NCBI GenBank assembly: GCA_019218415.1
Contig: JAHUUL010000002.1
Location: 434,001 to 498,000, forward strand
Reading direction: 5' to 3'
From: Dermabacteraceae bacterium TAE3-ERU27
Lineage (GTDB): Bacteria; Actinomycetota; Actinomycetes; Actinomycetales; Dermabacteraceae
DNA length: 64,000 nt
This document shows positions 34,045-43,112 of the stretch, one piece after another. Every line of letters starts with the position of its first letter. Position 1 is the stretch's first letter. The notes beneath the pieces were generated by a model. The model was not told where the DNA came from. It worked only from the letters and a program-made list of their open reading frames with translations, and did no database searches. A program made the position numbers and the translations under genes.

Positions 34045-34118
34045 TAGCGGGGACAGGATTTGAACCTGCGACCTCCGGGTTATGAGCCCGGCGAGCTACC
34101 GAACTGCTCCACCCCGCG
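34045..34118 (-). tRNA. Initiator tRNA-Met (anticodon CAT)
   Basis: The minus strand folds as CGCGGGG acceptor, D arm, anticodon stem CCGGG/CCCGG with loop CTCATAA, variable loop and T arm with TTCAAAT. The initiator marks are present: no Watson-Crick pair at 1-72 (C opposite U) and three consecutive G:C pairs next to the anticodon loop. Length 74 nt, CCA not encoded. Confidence 0.95.
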
Positions 34119-34177
34119 TCGGTGATTACTACTTTACGCACCGCCCCTACCCCAGTCCAGTTCAGGGGGCCTTTTCG

Positions 34178-35197
34178 TTAGTCATGCCACTTTCGCGCCG
34201 TCGCTTCGCAGGGCAGCGCCATCTCTATCAGGCAGCCGCTGCCCGCGTTGTGCGCCTGCACGCTGCCGCCGTGCGCCTCGATCACGGTGCGCACTATCGG
34301 CAGCCCCAGCCCGGAGCCGGTTGCCGCGCCCGGCGTGCGTGCAGCATCGCCGCGCCACCCGGCCTCGAACATGCGCTTTAGGTCTTCCTCGCTCAGCCCC
34401 GCGCATTCATCGCTCACCGTTACGCGCAGCCAGCCGTCACGGTGCATCATCTGCACCTCGACAGCGCTACCGGGCGCGGTGTACTGGATGGCGTTCACGA
34501 TCGCGTTTTGCAGCGCCCGGGCCAGCAGGCCCGCGTCCCCCATCACTTCGGCCTGGCCGCCGTCAGTCGCGCCGCGCAGAGTCACCCCGCGTTCGGCGGC
34601 GAGGGGCTGGAGCTGACCGATCAGATCGGAGGTAAGGTCGGCCACGCTCACCGGCTCCAGCCGCATTCCCGACGCGCCGCTGCGCAGGCTGGCCAGGGAC
34701 ATCAGATCGTTCACCATGCCGGTGGTGCGGTCGGCCTGCGCCACGATACGGCGATAATAAAGCGCGGGATCGGACGCGACGCCGTCCTCCAACGCCTCCC
34801 CCATCGCCCGGATGCCGGCCAGCGGCGTGCGCAGATCGTGCGATAGCCAGCTGATAAGTTCTCGCCGCCCCTCCTCTACCTCGCAGCGGCGCCGCTCCGC
34901 CTCCAGCGCACTCGCGGCGCGCGTGATCGCTTCGCGGTTTTTCATGGAGATAAACATGCCGCTCAGCAGCGCCGCGGGGAGCACGGAAAGCAGCAGGAGC
35001 AGCAGCACCCCGGTTTCCTCGAAAAGCATCAGTTCCGCCCCGACCAGCAGCCCGGCGGCGAGCGCCAGCACCACCACGCACGGGCCGAGCAACGAGGCCA
35101 GGCGCAGCGAATAGCGGGCGCTCCAGAGCGTTAGCACGGACCCGGCTACGCCCGTGGCGAGCGCCGCGGCCCCGGCCAGCAGCAGATGCTCAGTCAT
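34178..35197 (-). CDS. Two-component sensor histidine kinase
   Basis: A 339-residue membrane kinase. Residues 1-85 hold three hydrophobic helices ([60 protein letters not shown]) with almost no extracellular loop, so the signal is probably sensed in or at the membrane. HisKA has the phospho-acceptor in [18 protein letters not shown] (H near 118). The HATPase domain has N boxes ([12 protein letters not shown]) and [10 protein letters not shown]. It overlaps the response regulator gene by eight bases. Confidence 0.92.
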   Translation of the reverse strand: MTEHLLLAGAAALATGVAGSVLTLWSARYSLRLASLLGPCVVVLALAAGLLVGAELMLFEETGVLLLLLLSVLPAALLSGMFISMKNREAITRAASALEAERRRCEVEEGRRELISWLSHDLRTPLAGIRAMGEALEDGVASDPALYYRRIVAQADRTTGMVNDLMSLASLRSGASGMRLEPVSVADLTSDLIGQLQPLAAERGVTLRGATDGGQAEVMGDAGLLARALQNAIVNAIQYTAPGSAVEVQMMHRDGWLRVTVSDECAGLSEEDLKRMFEAGWRGDAARTPGAATGSGLGLPIVRTVIEAHGGSVQAHNAGSGCLIEMALPCEATARKWHD

Positions 35198-35929
35198 CGC
35201 AACCGCCTGTGCGCGGTTCCCAGCGGTAGCCGCGTCCCCAGACTGTTACCAGCCGGGCCGGTGCGGAAGGGTCGGTTTCGATCTTGCCGCGTACGCGCCG
35301 CACATGCACCGTGACCGTGGATTGATCGCCGTAGCCGCTCCCCCAGACCGCCGCCATTAGGTCCTCGCGCGAAAACACCTTGTTCGGGTGTTTGACCAGG
35401 TATTCGAGTAGTTCGTATTCGCGGGAGGTGAGGGCGAGTTCTTTCCCGCCGCGCGTGGCACTACCTGCGGTGGTATCTAGCGTGAGATCGCCGTCCGTCA
35501 ATATTTCGCGCGGCTTCTCCTGCGCTGCGGCAGGGGTTTGGGCCGACGCTCTACGCAGCACGGCCCGTACGCGCAGCACGAGTTCGCGGGGGCTGAACGG
35601 CTTTGCCAGGTAATCGTCGGCCCCGAGCTCCAGGCCTGCGATCCTATCGCTTTCTTCGCCGAGGGCGGTCAGCATGATAAAACGCTGCTGTCCACGCCTA
35701 CCGCACGCAGCCTGCTAAAGATTTCCCTGCCGTCGATGCCGGGCAACATCAGGTCCAGCACGATCGCGTCGTAGTTGCCCGTTAAGGCTTCCTGCAACGC
35801 GGCGTTGCCGTCACCGATTTGGGTAACGGCTATTTCCGCTGCGCGGAGGTAGTCGGCGACGACGCCCCTTACGGTTGCGTCGTCGTCGACCACCAGCACG
35901 CGCGGTTTATCACCCGAAGGTGAAGGCAT
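35190..35929 (-). pseudogene. OmpR-type response regulator interrupted by a frameshift
   Basis: The first part (35929-35669) encodes a receiver with VLVVDDDATVRGVVADYL and the phospho-acceptor Asp in DAIVLDLMLPGIDG. It then stops after VGVDSSVLSC. One frame over, from about 35680, the protein resumes as IMLTALGEESDRIAGLE, GADDYLAKPFSPREL (the conserved Lys), and a winged-helix output domain (LTSREYELLEYLVKHPNKV, STVTVHVRRVRGKIE). Adding one T to a run of four T at 35681-35684 restores one frame. It may be a decayed gene, a slippage switch or a sequencing error. Everything else looks functional, and the kinase gene is intact. Confidence 0.85.
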
Positions 35930-37607
35930 TGGCGCTCACGCCCTTATCGAACGTAATGGTGACCAGGGTGCCGACCTCAGGTTCGGGCAGACGCACGAGG
36001 CGGTAGAGGCGGTGGCTGTCTATCTGCACCGTCCCATCGTGCACGTCGTCTCCCCCGGCGTTATCCTTGCCCTCTACGCTGACGCGCACCTTGGGATCGG
36101 CTCCCGCCTCAGCCTCCGGGCCGAGCACCAGGAAGAGCTGTTTACCGTTGAAGCGGTAGCTCAGGGTGGCGCCGTCTTGCAACGCCGTCACCTTTTCTTC
36201 GTCTACCTGCCAATCCCCGCTGAGGCTCCAGCCGTTAACCGGCAGAGAATCTGCCTGTTTAAAAGTGTGCTTGCCGTCCGTCAGAGCGGGCTGGGACTGG
36301 AACTGGGAGGGGTCGGACCGCTTGGTGCCCAGGTAGGTTTCGGGAGACTGGCCGGGGGTGGCCTGTTCTACCTGCTTAGGCTTAGCGAGCTGGCTGCCCT
36401 TATCACCGAGCAGATCCTTGATCTTCTGCTCCATTTCGCTGTAGCCCCCCTCGCCGAAGTGGGCAAAGCGCACGTTTCCGTTCTTGTCGATCAGGTATTT
36501 CGCGGGCCAGTACTGGTTGCGGTAGGCGCGCCAAGTTTCGAAGTCGTTATCGAGCGCCACCGGGTACTTGATGTTTTCTTCTTTCACCGCGCGCTGCACG
36601 TTAGCGGGCACCTTTTCGAAGGCGAATTCGGGGGCGTGTACGCCGATGATGACCAAGCCCTTGTCGTGGTAGGCGTCGTACCAGGAGTTCAGGTAGGGCT
36701 GGGTGCGGATGCAGTTGATGCAGGAGTAGGTCCAGAAATCAATCAGCACCACCTTGCCGCGCAGTTCCTCCAGAGTCAGCGGCTTGCTGTTGATCCAGTC
36801 CGTGAGTCCGACCAGTTCCGGTGCGGGAACGGAGAAGTCGTTCGGATCGGCAGAGGCAGCGTCCGAGGTGCCCGAAGCCGGGCTGCCGACGGGCAGCAGG
36901 GTCTGTTCGATCTGATACAGGCCGGGGAAGGTATCGACTATCTTCGCTTCGATCTTCTTGTCGGTCCCCGTGAACACGATCAGGCCGACGATGATGAACA
37001 GCACCGCGAGGGCGCGCTGGAACCAGCCCGACGGGTTCGCCGCCCAACCGAGTTTGGTGACCAGAGCGCGCCCCAGCAGGGACACCGCGAGCAGCACGCT
37101 GACCAGGCCGATGCAGTACATGACCAGGTAGAACAGGCCAACGGCGGGTTTCGCGGGCAGCACCGTGGCGATCACCCAGGCGTAGGTGGGACTGCAGCTG
37201 CTAAATACGGGGCCGAGCGCCGCACCGGTAAGGATCGCGGAAAGCGTGCCGCCGTTTTCTTTCTGCGCGTTATGCAGCAGTTCGTGCGATTTGTTCCCGA
37301 GCCGGGTGCGTTCCATCAGGCCCGCCCAGAGCCCGGGAATCAGCATCATGACGCCGAGGATGATCACCAGGCCACCGGACAGGTACCCCCACACACGCGG
37401 GTCGATGTGGATCAGCAGCGTGGTGGCTTTGAGCAGCAGGGTGAAAGCGAACAGAGACGCGATCAAAGATCCTGCCACCAGGAACGGCCTGGTCCTGCTG
37501 CCTCCCTTGAGGCTGCCGCCCACGATCACGGGCAGGAAGGGAAGCACGCAGGGAGCCAGTACCGTGAGGGCACCTGCTACCAGCGAAAGCAGCGCGATAA
37601 CTAGCAT
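35910..37607 (-). CDS. dipZ: DipZ-like fused CcdA and thioredoxin-domain membrane protein
   Basis: Moves reducing power across the membrane and delivers it outside. Residues 1-220 form the CcdA/DsbD transmembrane part (LVAGALTVLAPCVLPFLPVI and SSCSPTYAWVIATVLPAKP, with membrane cysteines). A linker leads to a TlpA-type thioredoxin domain with VVLIDFWTYSCINCIRTQPY (CxxC as CINC) and the cis-Pro region. The C-terminal 140 residues form a beta-rich domain (WSLSGDWQVDEEKVTALQDG) as in mycobacterial DipZ. Length 565 residues. It overlaps the response regulator gene by 20 bases. Confidence 0.88.
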   Translation of the reverse strand: MLVIALLSLVAGALTVLAPCVLPFLPVIVGGSLKGGSRTRPFLVAGSLIASLFAFTLLLKATTLLIHIDPRVWGYLSGGLVIILGVMMLIPGLWAGLMERTRLGNKSHELLHNAQKENGGTLSAILTGAALGPVFSSCSPTYAWVIATVLPAKPAVGLFYLVMYCIGLVSVLLAVSLLGRALVTKLGWAANPSGWFQRALAVLFIIVGLIVFTGTDKKIEAKIVDTFPGLYQIEQTLLPVGSPASGTSDAASADPNDFSVPAPELVGLTDWINSKPLTLEELRGKVVLIDFWTYSCINCIRTQPYLNSWYDAYHDKGLVIIGVHAPEFAFEKVPANVQRAVKEENIKYPVALDNDFETWRAYRNQYWPAKYLIDKNGNVRFAHFGEGGYSEMEQKIKDLLGDKGSQLAKPKQVEQATPGQSPETYLGTKRSDPSQFQSQPALTDGKHTFKQADSLPVNGWSLSGDWQVDEEKVTALQDGATLSYRFNGKQLFLVLGPEAEAGADPKVRVSVEGKDNAGGDDVHDGTVQIDSHRLYRLVRLPEPEVGTLVTITFDKGVSANAFTFG

Positions 37608-37614
37608 TTAGGGG

Positions 37615-38070
37615 TTACCTCTGCACCTCTCCGGCGAGTCCGGCCGCGCCGGCTCCCTGCCAGGTCTTTACCGCGTTACCGTCGGCGTCGATCTGCACAA
37701 AGGTGTGCTGCATGGTGACGCCGTACTTTTGCCGCAGCTGCGTGCTGGAATCAAAATCTACCTTCACCAGGGTGACGTCTTCCGGCACGAAAGAGGGGTT
37801 TTCCTTTAACTCTTTGTCGGTGTACTGGCACTGGGGGCACCAGTCGGCGCTGAAGTAGAGCACCGTCTTGGTGTTCGCGTAAGCCGCAGGGTCCTTGGCG
37901 TATTCGTCGTAATCGACGTATTTTCCGGCCGCAGCGGAATTGCCCTGCTGTGTTTGCTGGCTATTCGTAGCAGTGGCGGGCTTAGTTTCTGCGTCGCTGC
38001 CGCAGGCGGCAAGGCCCAGGGCGCAGGTTGCTGCAAGCACTACGGCGGCGGCGTTCCTTTTGATACTCAT
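37615..38070 (-). CDS. Thioredoxin-like lipoprotein
   Basis: A 151-residue extracytoplasmic thioredoxin-like protein. MSIKRNAAAVVLAATC is followed by the lipobox LAAC, so it is anchored by a lipidated cysteine. The active site is CPQC in LYFSADWCPQCQYTD, and the cis-Pro position reads MQHTFVQID, with Thr instead of Pro, which would change its redox reactivity. ATG 38070 was chosen for GGAGGG upstream and the signal peptide. It lies seven bases upstream of dipZ and is likely a partner reduced by it. Confidence 0.88.
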   Translation of the reverse strand: MSIKRNAAAVVLAATCALGLAACGSDAETKPATATNSQQTQQGNSAAAGKYVDYDEYAKDPAAYANTKTVLYFSADWCPQCQYTDKELKENPSFVPEDVTLVKVDFDSSTQLRQKYGVTMQHTFVQIDADGNAVKTWQGAGAAGLAGEVQR

Positions 38071-38137
38071 GCCCTCCAGTATCGCCCGCGGCCGGAGCAA
38101 TCTGGCCGGTGAAGTTATTAAAAGTCTGTGAACAGAT

Positions 38138-38173
38138 GCGGGGCCTCACCGGTAGATTCCGGTGAGGCCCCGC
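38138..38173 (-). terminator. Terminator after the UPF0182 gene
   Basis: A perfect 15-bp GC stem (GCGGGGCCTCACCGG and its complement) with a six-base loop lies between the UPF0182 stop and the lipoprotein gene. No long U-tract follows, as is frequent in actinobacteria. Confidence 0.8.
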
Positions 38174-38206
38174 CTCGATTAGGGAATTATCCCTACGGTT
38201 TTGCGT

Positions 38207-41197
38207 TTACCCGCCGATTTCTTTCTTTGCGGCGAGCGCACGCTCCAGCGCATCGCGAAGTTTCTTTTCCGCGTTGCCGTAGGCCGCCCAGTCACCGGCC
38301 TGGCGCGCCTTATCGGCTTCCGCCATGGCTTCCTGCATCTGTTTCAGCGAAGCGTCCAGGCGTTCCTGAGCGGTGCCGGGGGCCGGGGCGGGTTTAGCCC
38401 CTCCCTCCTTCGGCTTCGCCGCCGGTTGTTTGGTGTCATTACCGTTGGCTACGGCGGAGCCGCCTTCTATGTCCACCACAGTTTTGGCTTCTCCGCCCAC
38501 CACTTCGTCACCCAGGTTCGCGCCGGAGTCGCCGCCGAACACCTGGTCGAGCGCGCCGTCTAGCGTGGTGGCGAAGCCGATCTTGTCGCCGAAGGAGGCC
38601 AGCACCATCTGCAGCAGCGGATAGGAGCCGGAACCGTTCGACTGCACGTAGACGGGCTGCACATACAGCAGGCCACCGCCTACGGGCACGGTCAGCAGGT
38701 TGCCTTGGATCACGGTCGTGTCTCCCTGGCGTAGCAGGTTGAGCACCTTGCCTACCTCCGGGTCGGCGTCAAAGGTGTTTTGCACCTGGCCCGGCCCGTT
38801 CACCGTATTACCGGAGGGTAACTGCAGCAGGGTGAGTTTGCCGTAGGAGTCGGCCACCTTGCCCTTATCCGCGCCGGTTTCCGAATCGGCCACCAGGAAG
38901 CCGGACAGCACTCCCTGCCCGTCGCGCGGAATGTAGCTGGAGGAAAGCGAGAAGCGCGGCGATTCCTGCCCCGGTACCTGCATGGTCAGGTAGTAGGGGG
39001 ACTGTAGCGCCAGGCCTGCGCCGGCCTCCGCTGCTTTCTTCTTTTTGTTCTTGATCGGGTCCGCCGGGGTCTGCCAGAAGTCCTGGCCGACGAAGAACTC
39101 TTCCGGATCGGTCACGTGGTAGGCACCGAGCACGGCCCGCTGCACCCGGAACATGTCCTCCGGATAGCGCAGATGGCTCATCAGCTCCCCGTCGATCTCG
39201 CTTACAGGCCGTAGGGCCCCCGGGAACACTTTCTGCCAGGAGGCGAGGATCGGATCCTTTGTGTCCCAGGCGTACAGCTTCACCGAACCGTCGTAAGCGT
39301 CAACGGTGGCCTTGACCGAGTTGCGGATGTAGTTGATATCCCCACCCTCACGTGAGCGCAACACGCTATCGCGGCTTTCGCTCACTACGCCTTCCAGGTT
39401 GGAGGGCTGCGAGTACGGGTATTTGTCGCTCGTGGTGTAGGCATCCACGATCCATACGATCCGGCCGTTCACGACGCTCGGATACGCCCCGGAATCAATG
39501 CTCAGGTAGGGCGCTACCTCTTTCACGCGCTTTTGCGGGTCGCGGTTGTAAAGAATCTGGGAAGATTCGTTCACGTAACCGGAGATGAGGATGTTTATAT
39601 CGCGCATCTTGATCGCATAGGCGATCCGGTTGAACAGGTTACCCAGCGAGGGACCGCCGTTGCCGCTATAGGTGTTGTTCACCTGCTTAGCGTTATCCCC
39701 CGTGCTCGACTGGTAATCGAATTCCTGCGGGGCGCTCCCCTCCGGAGCGCCTACGATCGAGTACTTGGTGGAGCGCTTACCGAAGTAAATGCGCTCTTCG
39801 TATTCGCCTAGCTTGCCGTTGCTGGGCACGCCCGACTCGAAGAACGCGGGCTCGCCGTCGGGGTTGCGTTTGTTGCCGTAGGCCGCTGCGACGCCGAAAC
39901 CATGCGTATAGATGATGTGCCGGTTTAGCCAGCTGTCCTTGTCTAGCTGCAGCCTGTCGGGGCGTAGTTCGCGCACTCCGATCACGGTGTCGTGCACCTG
40001 CCCGTCAAAACGGTACCTATCTACCGACAGGGTCTGTTCGAAGCCCCAGTAGCGGCGATTGGCTTCGCGCTGATCGAAGGTCGGCGAAACCACGTTCGGG
40101 TCCAGCAGACGCAGGGAGGCGGTAGTTTGCGCATCGCTGCGCAGTGCCCCCGGCTTAGCGTCGGTCTGCGCGGCATACGGCTTCACCTCTACCTTGTCCA
40201 GACCGTAGGCGGCGCGGGTTGCCTCGATATTGCGCGCAATATAGGGCTTTTCGTAGTTACGCTCGTTCGGCTTCACCTGGAAGTTCTGCACCAGGTACGG
40301 GTAGGCAACGCCCGCAGCTAGTGCCGACACGACCATGATTCCTACGCCGGTGACAGGCAGCCTGATGTCGTCTTTCACGATCCAGGCCACGAACAGCACA
40401 GCCACCACCAGCGCACCGAAGGCAAGGATCGTATATGCCGGCAGGAGGGCGTTGATGTCGGTGTAGTCCGCCCCGGCGAAACGCTGGTGGCGTGTGTTCA
40501 GCAGCGCGTAGCGGTCCAGCCAGTAGCTTGCCGCCTGCAGGAGCACGAATACGGTAGCCAGGATTCCCAGCTGCACCCGCGCTGCCTTGGTGAAAGTCAG
40601 TTTCGTGTTGCGGTATGCAATGGCGCCATTAAAGAAATGGCTGATGCCGTTGGCCACGAAAGCGAAGATGCACAGGGTGCGCAGGCTCAAAGTGATAATT
40701 TCCAGCACCGGCAGCGTGAACACGTAGAAAGAGACATCGCGCCCAAACACGGGATCGGTGACCCCGAAAGCAGTCTGGTTAATCAGCAGCTGCACCTGCT
40801 GCCAGGCCCCCGCCAAACCGATTCCGGAAATGATGGCCACTACCAGGGGAACCACGACCGTTACGGTCTTACGCATCGGCTCCACGTTCGCGCGGAACTG
40901 CGCCAGCAAAATATCTTCCCTGGTTAGAGGGGGATAGATCGGCCGGTAGCGGTGCGCTAGAGAGATTGCCGCGTATAAAGCGGCCCCGAACACCAACGCC
41001 CCCACGAGGAAGAGCACGGCGGAAGTGCCCCACCTGGTAAGCAGAACGTCGCGGTAACCGAGCTGGTCAAACCAGAGGTATTCGGTAAAGAACTCTGAGG
41101 AACGGTAAAGGGCGAAAGCGAGCAGTGAGAGCACCACCAACGTCACGCGCAGGGGCGTTACGCGGCGGGGCTTCCCGGACGGAGGGGCTGATGTCAC
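38207..41197 (-). CDS. UPF0182 family membrane protein
   Basis: A 996-residue protein with about seven hydrophobic helices in the first 300 residues (TLVVLSLLAFALY, AVLFLVGALVFGAALYAAIS, VTVVVPLVVAIISGIGLAGA and more) and a large C-terminal part rich in beta strands, likely outside the cell. Conserved features include SEFFTEYLWFDQLGYRDVL, RNIEATRAAYGL and YPEDMFRVQRAVLGAYHV. The last 90 residues (from about 900) are Ala/Lys/Pro-rich and end in a charged helix. The family is widespread in actinobacteria and of unknown function. It ends in a strong hairpin. Confidence 0.93.
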   Translation of the reverse strand: MTSAPPSGKPRRVTPLRVTLVVLSLLAFALYRSSEFFTEYLWFDQLGYRDVLLTRWGTSAVLFLVGALVFGAALYAAISLAHRYRPIYPPLTREDILLAQFRANVEPMRKTVTVVVPLVVAIISGIGLAGAWQQVQLLINQTAFGVTDPVFGRDVSFYVFTLPVLEIITLSLRTLCIFAFVANGISHFFNGAIAYRNTKLTFTKAARVQLGILATVFVLLQAASYWLDRYALLNTRHQRFAGADYTDINALLPAYTILAFGALVVAVLFVAWIVKDDIRLPVTGVGIMVVSALAAGVAYPYLVQNFQVKPNERNYEKPYIARNIEATRAAYGLDKVEVKPYAAQTDAKPGALRSDAQTTASLRLLDPNVVSPTFDQREANRRYWGFEQTLSVDRYRFDGQVHDTVIGVRELRPDRLQLDKDSWLNRHIIYTHGFGVAAAYGNKRNPDGEPAFFESGVPSNGKLGEYEERIYFGKRSTKYSIVGAPEGSAPQEFDYQSSTGDNAKQVNNTYSGNGGPSLGNLFNRIAYAIKMRDINILISGYVNESSQILYNRDPQKRVKEVAPYLSIDSGAYPSVVNGRIVWIVDAYTTSDKYPYSQPSNLEGVVSESRDSVLRSREGGDINYIRNSVKATVDAYDGSVKLYAWDTKDPILASWQKVFPGALRPVSEIDGELMSHLRYPEDMFRVQRAVLGAYHVTDPEEFFVGQDFWQTPADPIKNKKKKAAEAGAGLALQSPYYLTMQVPGQESPRFSLSSSYIPRDGQGVLSGFLVADSETGADKGKVADSYGKLTLLQLPSGNTVNGPGQVQNTFDADPEVGKVLNLLRQGDTTVIQGNLLTVPVGGGLLYVQPVYVQSNGSGSYPLLQMVLASFGDKIGFATTLDGALDQVFGGDSGANLGDEVVGGEAKTVVDIEGGSAVANGNDTKQPAAKPKEGGAKPAPAPGTAQERLDASLKQMQEAMAEADKARQAGDWAAYGNAEKKLRDALERALAAKKEIGG

Positions 41198-41278
41198 GGA
41201 GACAACCTCGTTTCCTGGTGTGGGATGACTCGGGCTTCGTCCTATTGTGGCAGCATGACGTGCGTGAATGAAAACGAT

Positions 41279-41725
41279 ATGAGTGAAGAAAAGGCCGCGT
41301 TAGCGGCAGCTTGCCTGGAAGTTTTGCAGGGCGGGAGCGAGGGGTCTCTGTGCGCCCTGCTGCCGACGCAGGAGGCGCTGACGGCTTTCCCCGCCCTCGC
41401 GTCCCTCCTGGACAGCCCGGCGGAAGCCGACTCCCACCACCTAACCCCACTCGAATTGGCGTCGTTCCCGGCAGACGGCGACGTGACGCCCATTCTTTCC
41501 GGTGCCGTCTGGCCGGGGATAGAGGTGGGCGCGGCCCTACGGGTGCGGCGCGAAGTGCGCTTAAGCGACAGCGAGGAAACCGTTTCTGCGCTGGTTGCCG
41601 CCGCGGTGAGCGCAAAGGGAGAGGTCTGGAACGCGGTAGACGTGCCGGGGCGCAAGGGACTAGCGCTCGGAGACGATCTGTTGCCTGACCTGAACCGCCT
41701 CTTGGGGGCGCTTTTCACAGATTAG
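41279..41725 (+). CDS. PPA1309 family protein
   Basis: A 148-residue cytosolic protein whose order of blocks matches the PPA1309 family of actinobacteria: CALLPTQEALTAFPALASLL, LTPLELASFP, GAVWPGIEVGAALRVRR and GLALGDDLLPDLNRLLGALF. The role is unknown. It is divergent from the UPF0182 gene, a pairing also seen in other actinobacteria. The start is uncertain: ATG 41279 leaves room for promoters, while ATG 41255 and 41225 are in frame and upstream. None has a good ribosome site. Confidence 0.72.
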   Translation: MSEEKAALAAACLEVLQGGSEGSLCALLPTQEALTAFPALASLLDSPAEADSHHLTPLELASFPADGDVTPILSGAVWPGIEVGAALRVRREVRLSDSEETVSALVAAAVSAKGEVWNAVDVPGRKGLALGDDLLPDLNRLLGALFTD

Positions 41726-41844
41726 GTTGCTCGCGTTTCCGTAACCCGGATGCGCACAAAAGGCACCTGGGAACCGGAGTGAGAGCCGCCCCTTCTTTAC
41801 GCCGCATGCAGCGGTGACCGTAACGAGGGGCGGTTCTCCCCTCC

Positions 41845-42345
41845 CTAAAACGGAGCATCTCCCGCTGCGGCCCCGCTGAACTGCGCTTCTTTGCCGCTCT
41901 CTAGCTCTGCTTCTCCCCCTGATTTGTCACCCTCCGATTCACAGGCAAAAGCAGAAGCTACGGCCTCCGGCGGCGGCAGCTGAACGACTTTTTCGCGCCG
42001 CAGGTAGCTGCTCGTACCAAACCGCAGATCATGCCCTAACGCGTCGGCGTAAAGCGCGAGCGTGAAGTGTTCCCCGCCCCGCTCGTCCTGCCACTGCACG
42101 CCGCTTAGTCTGCCGCTAACGATCACCCGCTCCCCCTTTTTCAGCGACTCTGCCGCATTCTTGGCCAGTTCTCGTCGGGCATAAACGGAAAGAAACTGCG
42201 CCGGGCGTTCCTGCCAGGTCACGCCGTCGAAGTATGAGTTGTCCACCGCGATGCGGAAGGTGACGGACTCTTTTCCCGCTTCCTTAGACAGGTAACTAAC
42301 GTCCTTGGCAACATTTCCCACTACCGTGGTGACAAGCGAGCGCAT
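41845..42345 (-). CDS. ssb: Single-stranded DNA-binding protein, divergent paralogue
   Basis: OB-fold SSB of 166 residues: VVGNVAKDVSYLSKEAGKES, TFRIAVDNSYFDGVTW, FLSVYARRELAKNAAESLKK and ERVIVSGRLSGVQWQDERG. The C-terminus is GDAPF, a shortened version of the acidic DDDIPF partner-binding tip. It is not next to rpsF and rpsR, so it is probably the second, DNA-uptake or repair type SSB found in many actinobacteria and not the main one. Strong ribosome site AGGAGGAG. Confidence 0.87.
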   Translation of the reverse strand: MRSLVTTVVGNVAKDVSYLSKEAGKESVTFRIAVDNSYFDGVTWQERPAQFLSVYARRELAKNAAESLKKGERVIVSGRLSGVQWQDERGGEHFTLALYADALGHDLRFGTSSYLRREKVVQLPPPEAVASAFACESEGDKSGGEAELESGKEAQFSGAAAGDAPF

Positions 42346-42537
42346 GATGCTCCTCCTACAGTTTTAGCGTCCGCGCCCTGTGCACGGTACGGTTGTGGGG
42401 CAAGACTGCACCGAACGCAGAGCAGCTATTTTCCTCTGTTGATAACAACGCTTTTTCCTTGCACTATCGCTGCCCGAACTCGGAGTGTGCGCAACGTTCC
42501 CGTAGTCAGCCTCGCCGAATGCGAAAGGAAACCACCC

Positions 42538-42843
42538 GTGACGCGAAAAGTGGAAAATTGCTCCTTTGCCTGCCAGGTGTGCGGGGCACAGGTTCGTCCC
42601 ATCGCACGCGGCACAATTCGCGATCATTGCACCAAATGCCTACATTCTCTGCACGTAGATGTAATGCCCGGAGATAGGGCCAGCGACTGCGGAGGAGTTT
42701 TAGTTCCGACGGGAACCGATTACAAAGTCAAAAAGGGAATCATTATCATTTATCGCTGCAAAGAATGCGGCGAAACCCGACGCAATCGCGCCGCCACCGA
42801 CGACGACCTTTCGGCAATCATGGAACTGCAGGCCCCTCGCTAG
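42538..42843 (+). CDS. RNHCP-domain zinc-ribbon protein
   Basis: A 101-residue protein from GTG 42538, with AAAGGAAA upstream. The RNHCP family core is visible with small changes: FACQVCGAQVRPI, RDHCTKCLHSLHVDV (RNHCP becomes RDHCT), PGDRASDCGGVLVP, and a second zinc pair YRCKECGETRRNR. Function of the family is unknown; some members neighbour tRNA or ribosomal genes. Located alone between ssb and adh. Confidence 0.82.
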   Translation: MTRKVENCSFACQVCGAQVRPIARGTIRDHCTKCLHSLHVDVMPGDRASDCGGVLVPTGTDYKVKKGIIIIYRCKECGETRRNRAATDDDLSAIMELQAPR

Positions 42844-42989
42844 GCGAACGACAACAGGTCCGGCGCCCCCACCTTTAACGCGCAAAGCCGCAGGTGGTGC
42901 CCGAGTAGACCCCTCCCCTGAGTCCGATCGCCCTACCCGACGAGGAGTGCCCGAACGCACAGCCTACGCCGACCACGCAACCCGAGCTT

Positions 42990-43112
42990 CTAAAAAATAT
43001 TTGCCTACCCCCTCTTTACATTCTCAGAATTTTCATTAAGCTCACCACGAGGCTTGTCACAAAATGGCACAAGCAAATCAATTGAGAAACATTCTTAAAG
43101 AGGAGAAATGTC
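42990..43112 (+). promoter_or_regulatory. Promoter region of the alcohol dehydrogenase with possible Rex-like operator
   Basis: An AT-rich stretch unlike the rest of the genome. TTTACA at 43015-43020 could be a -35. At 43053-43073 lies CTTGTCACAAAATGGCACAAG, whose outer arms CTTGT and ACAAG are inverted repeats spaced as in Rex operators (TTGTGA and TCACAA), though the inner pair does not match. A ribosome site AGAGGAG precedes the ATG at 43113. Confidence 0.4.

Noticed and set aside
36012-37604. A 530-codon frame opposite dipZ
   Set aside because: Antisense shadow; dipZ has membrane helices, a CxxC motif and gene context, the mirror frame has none.
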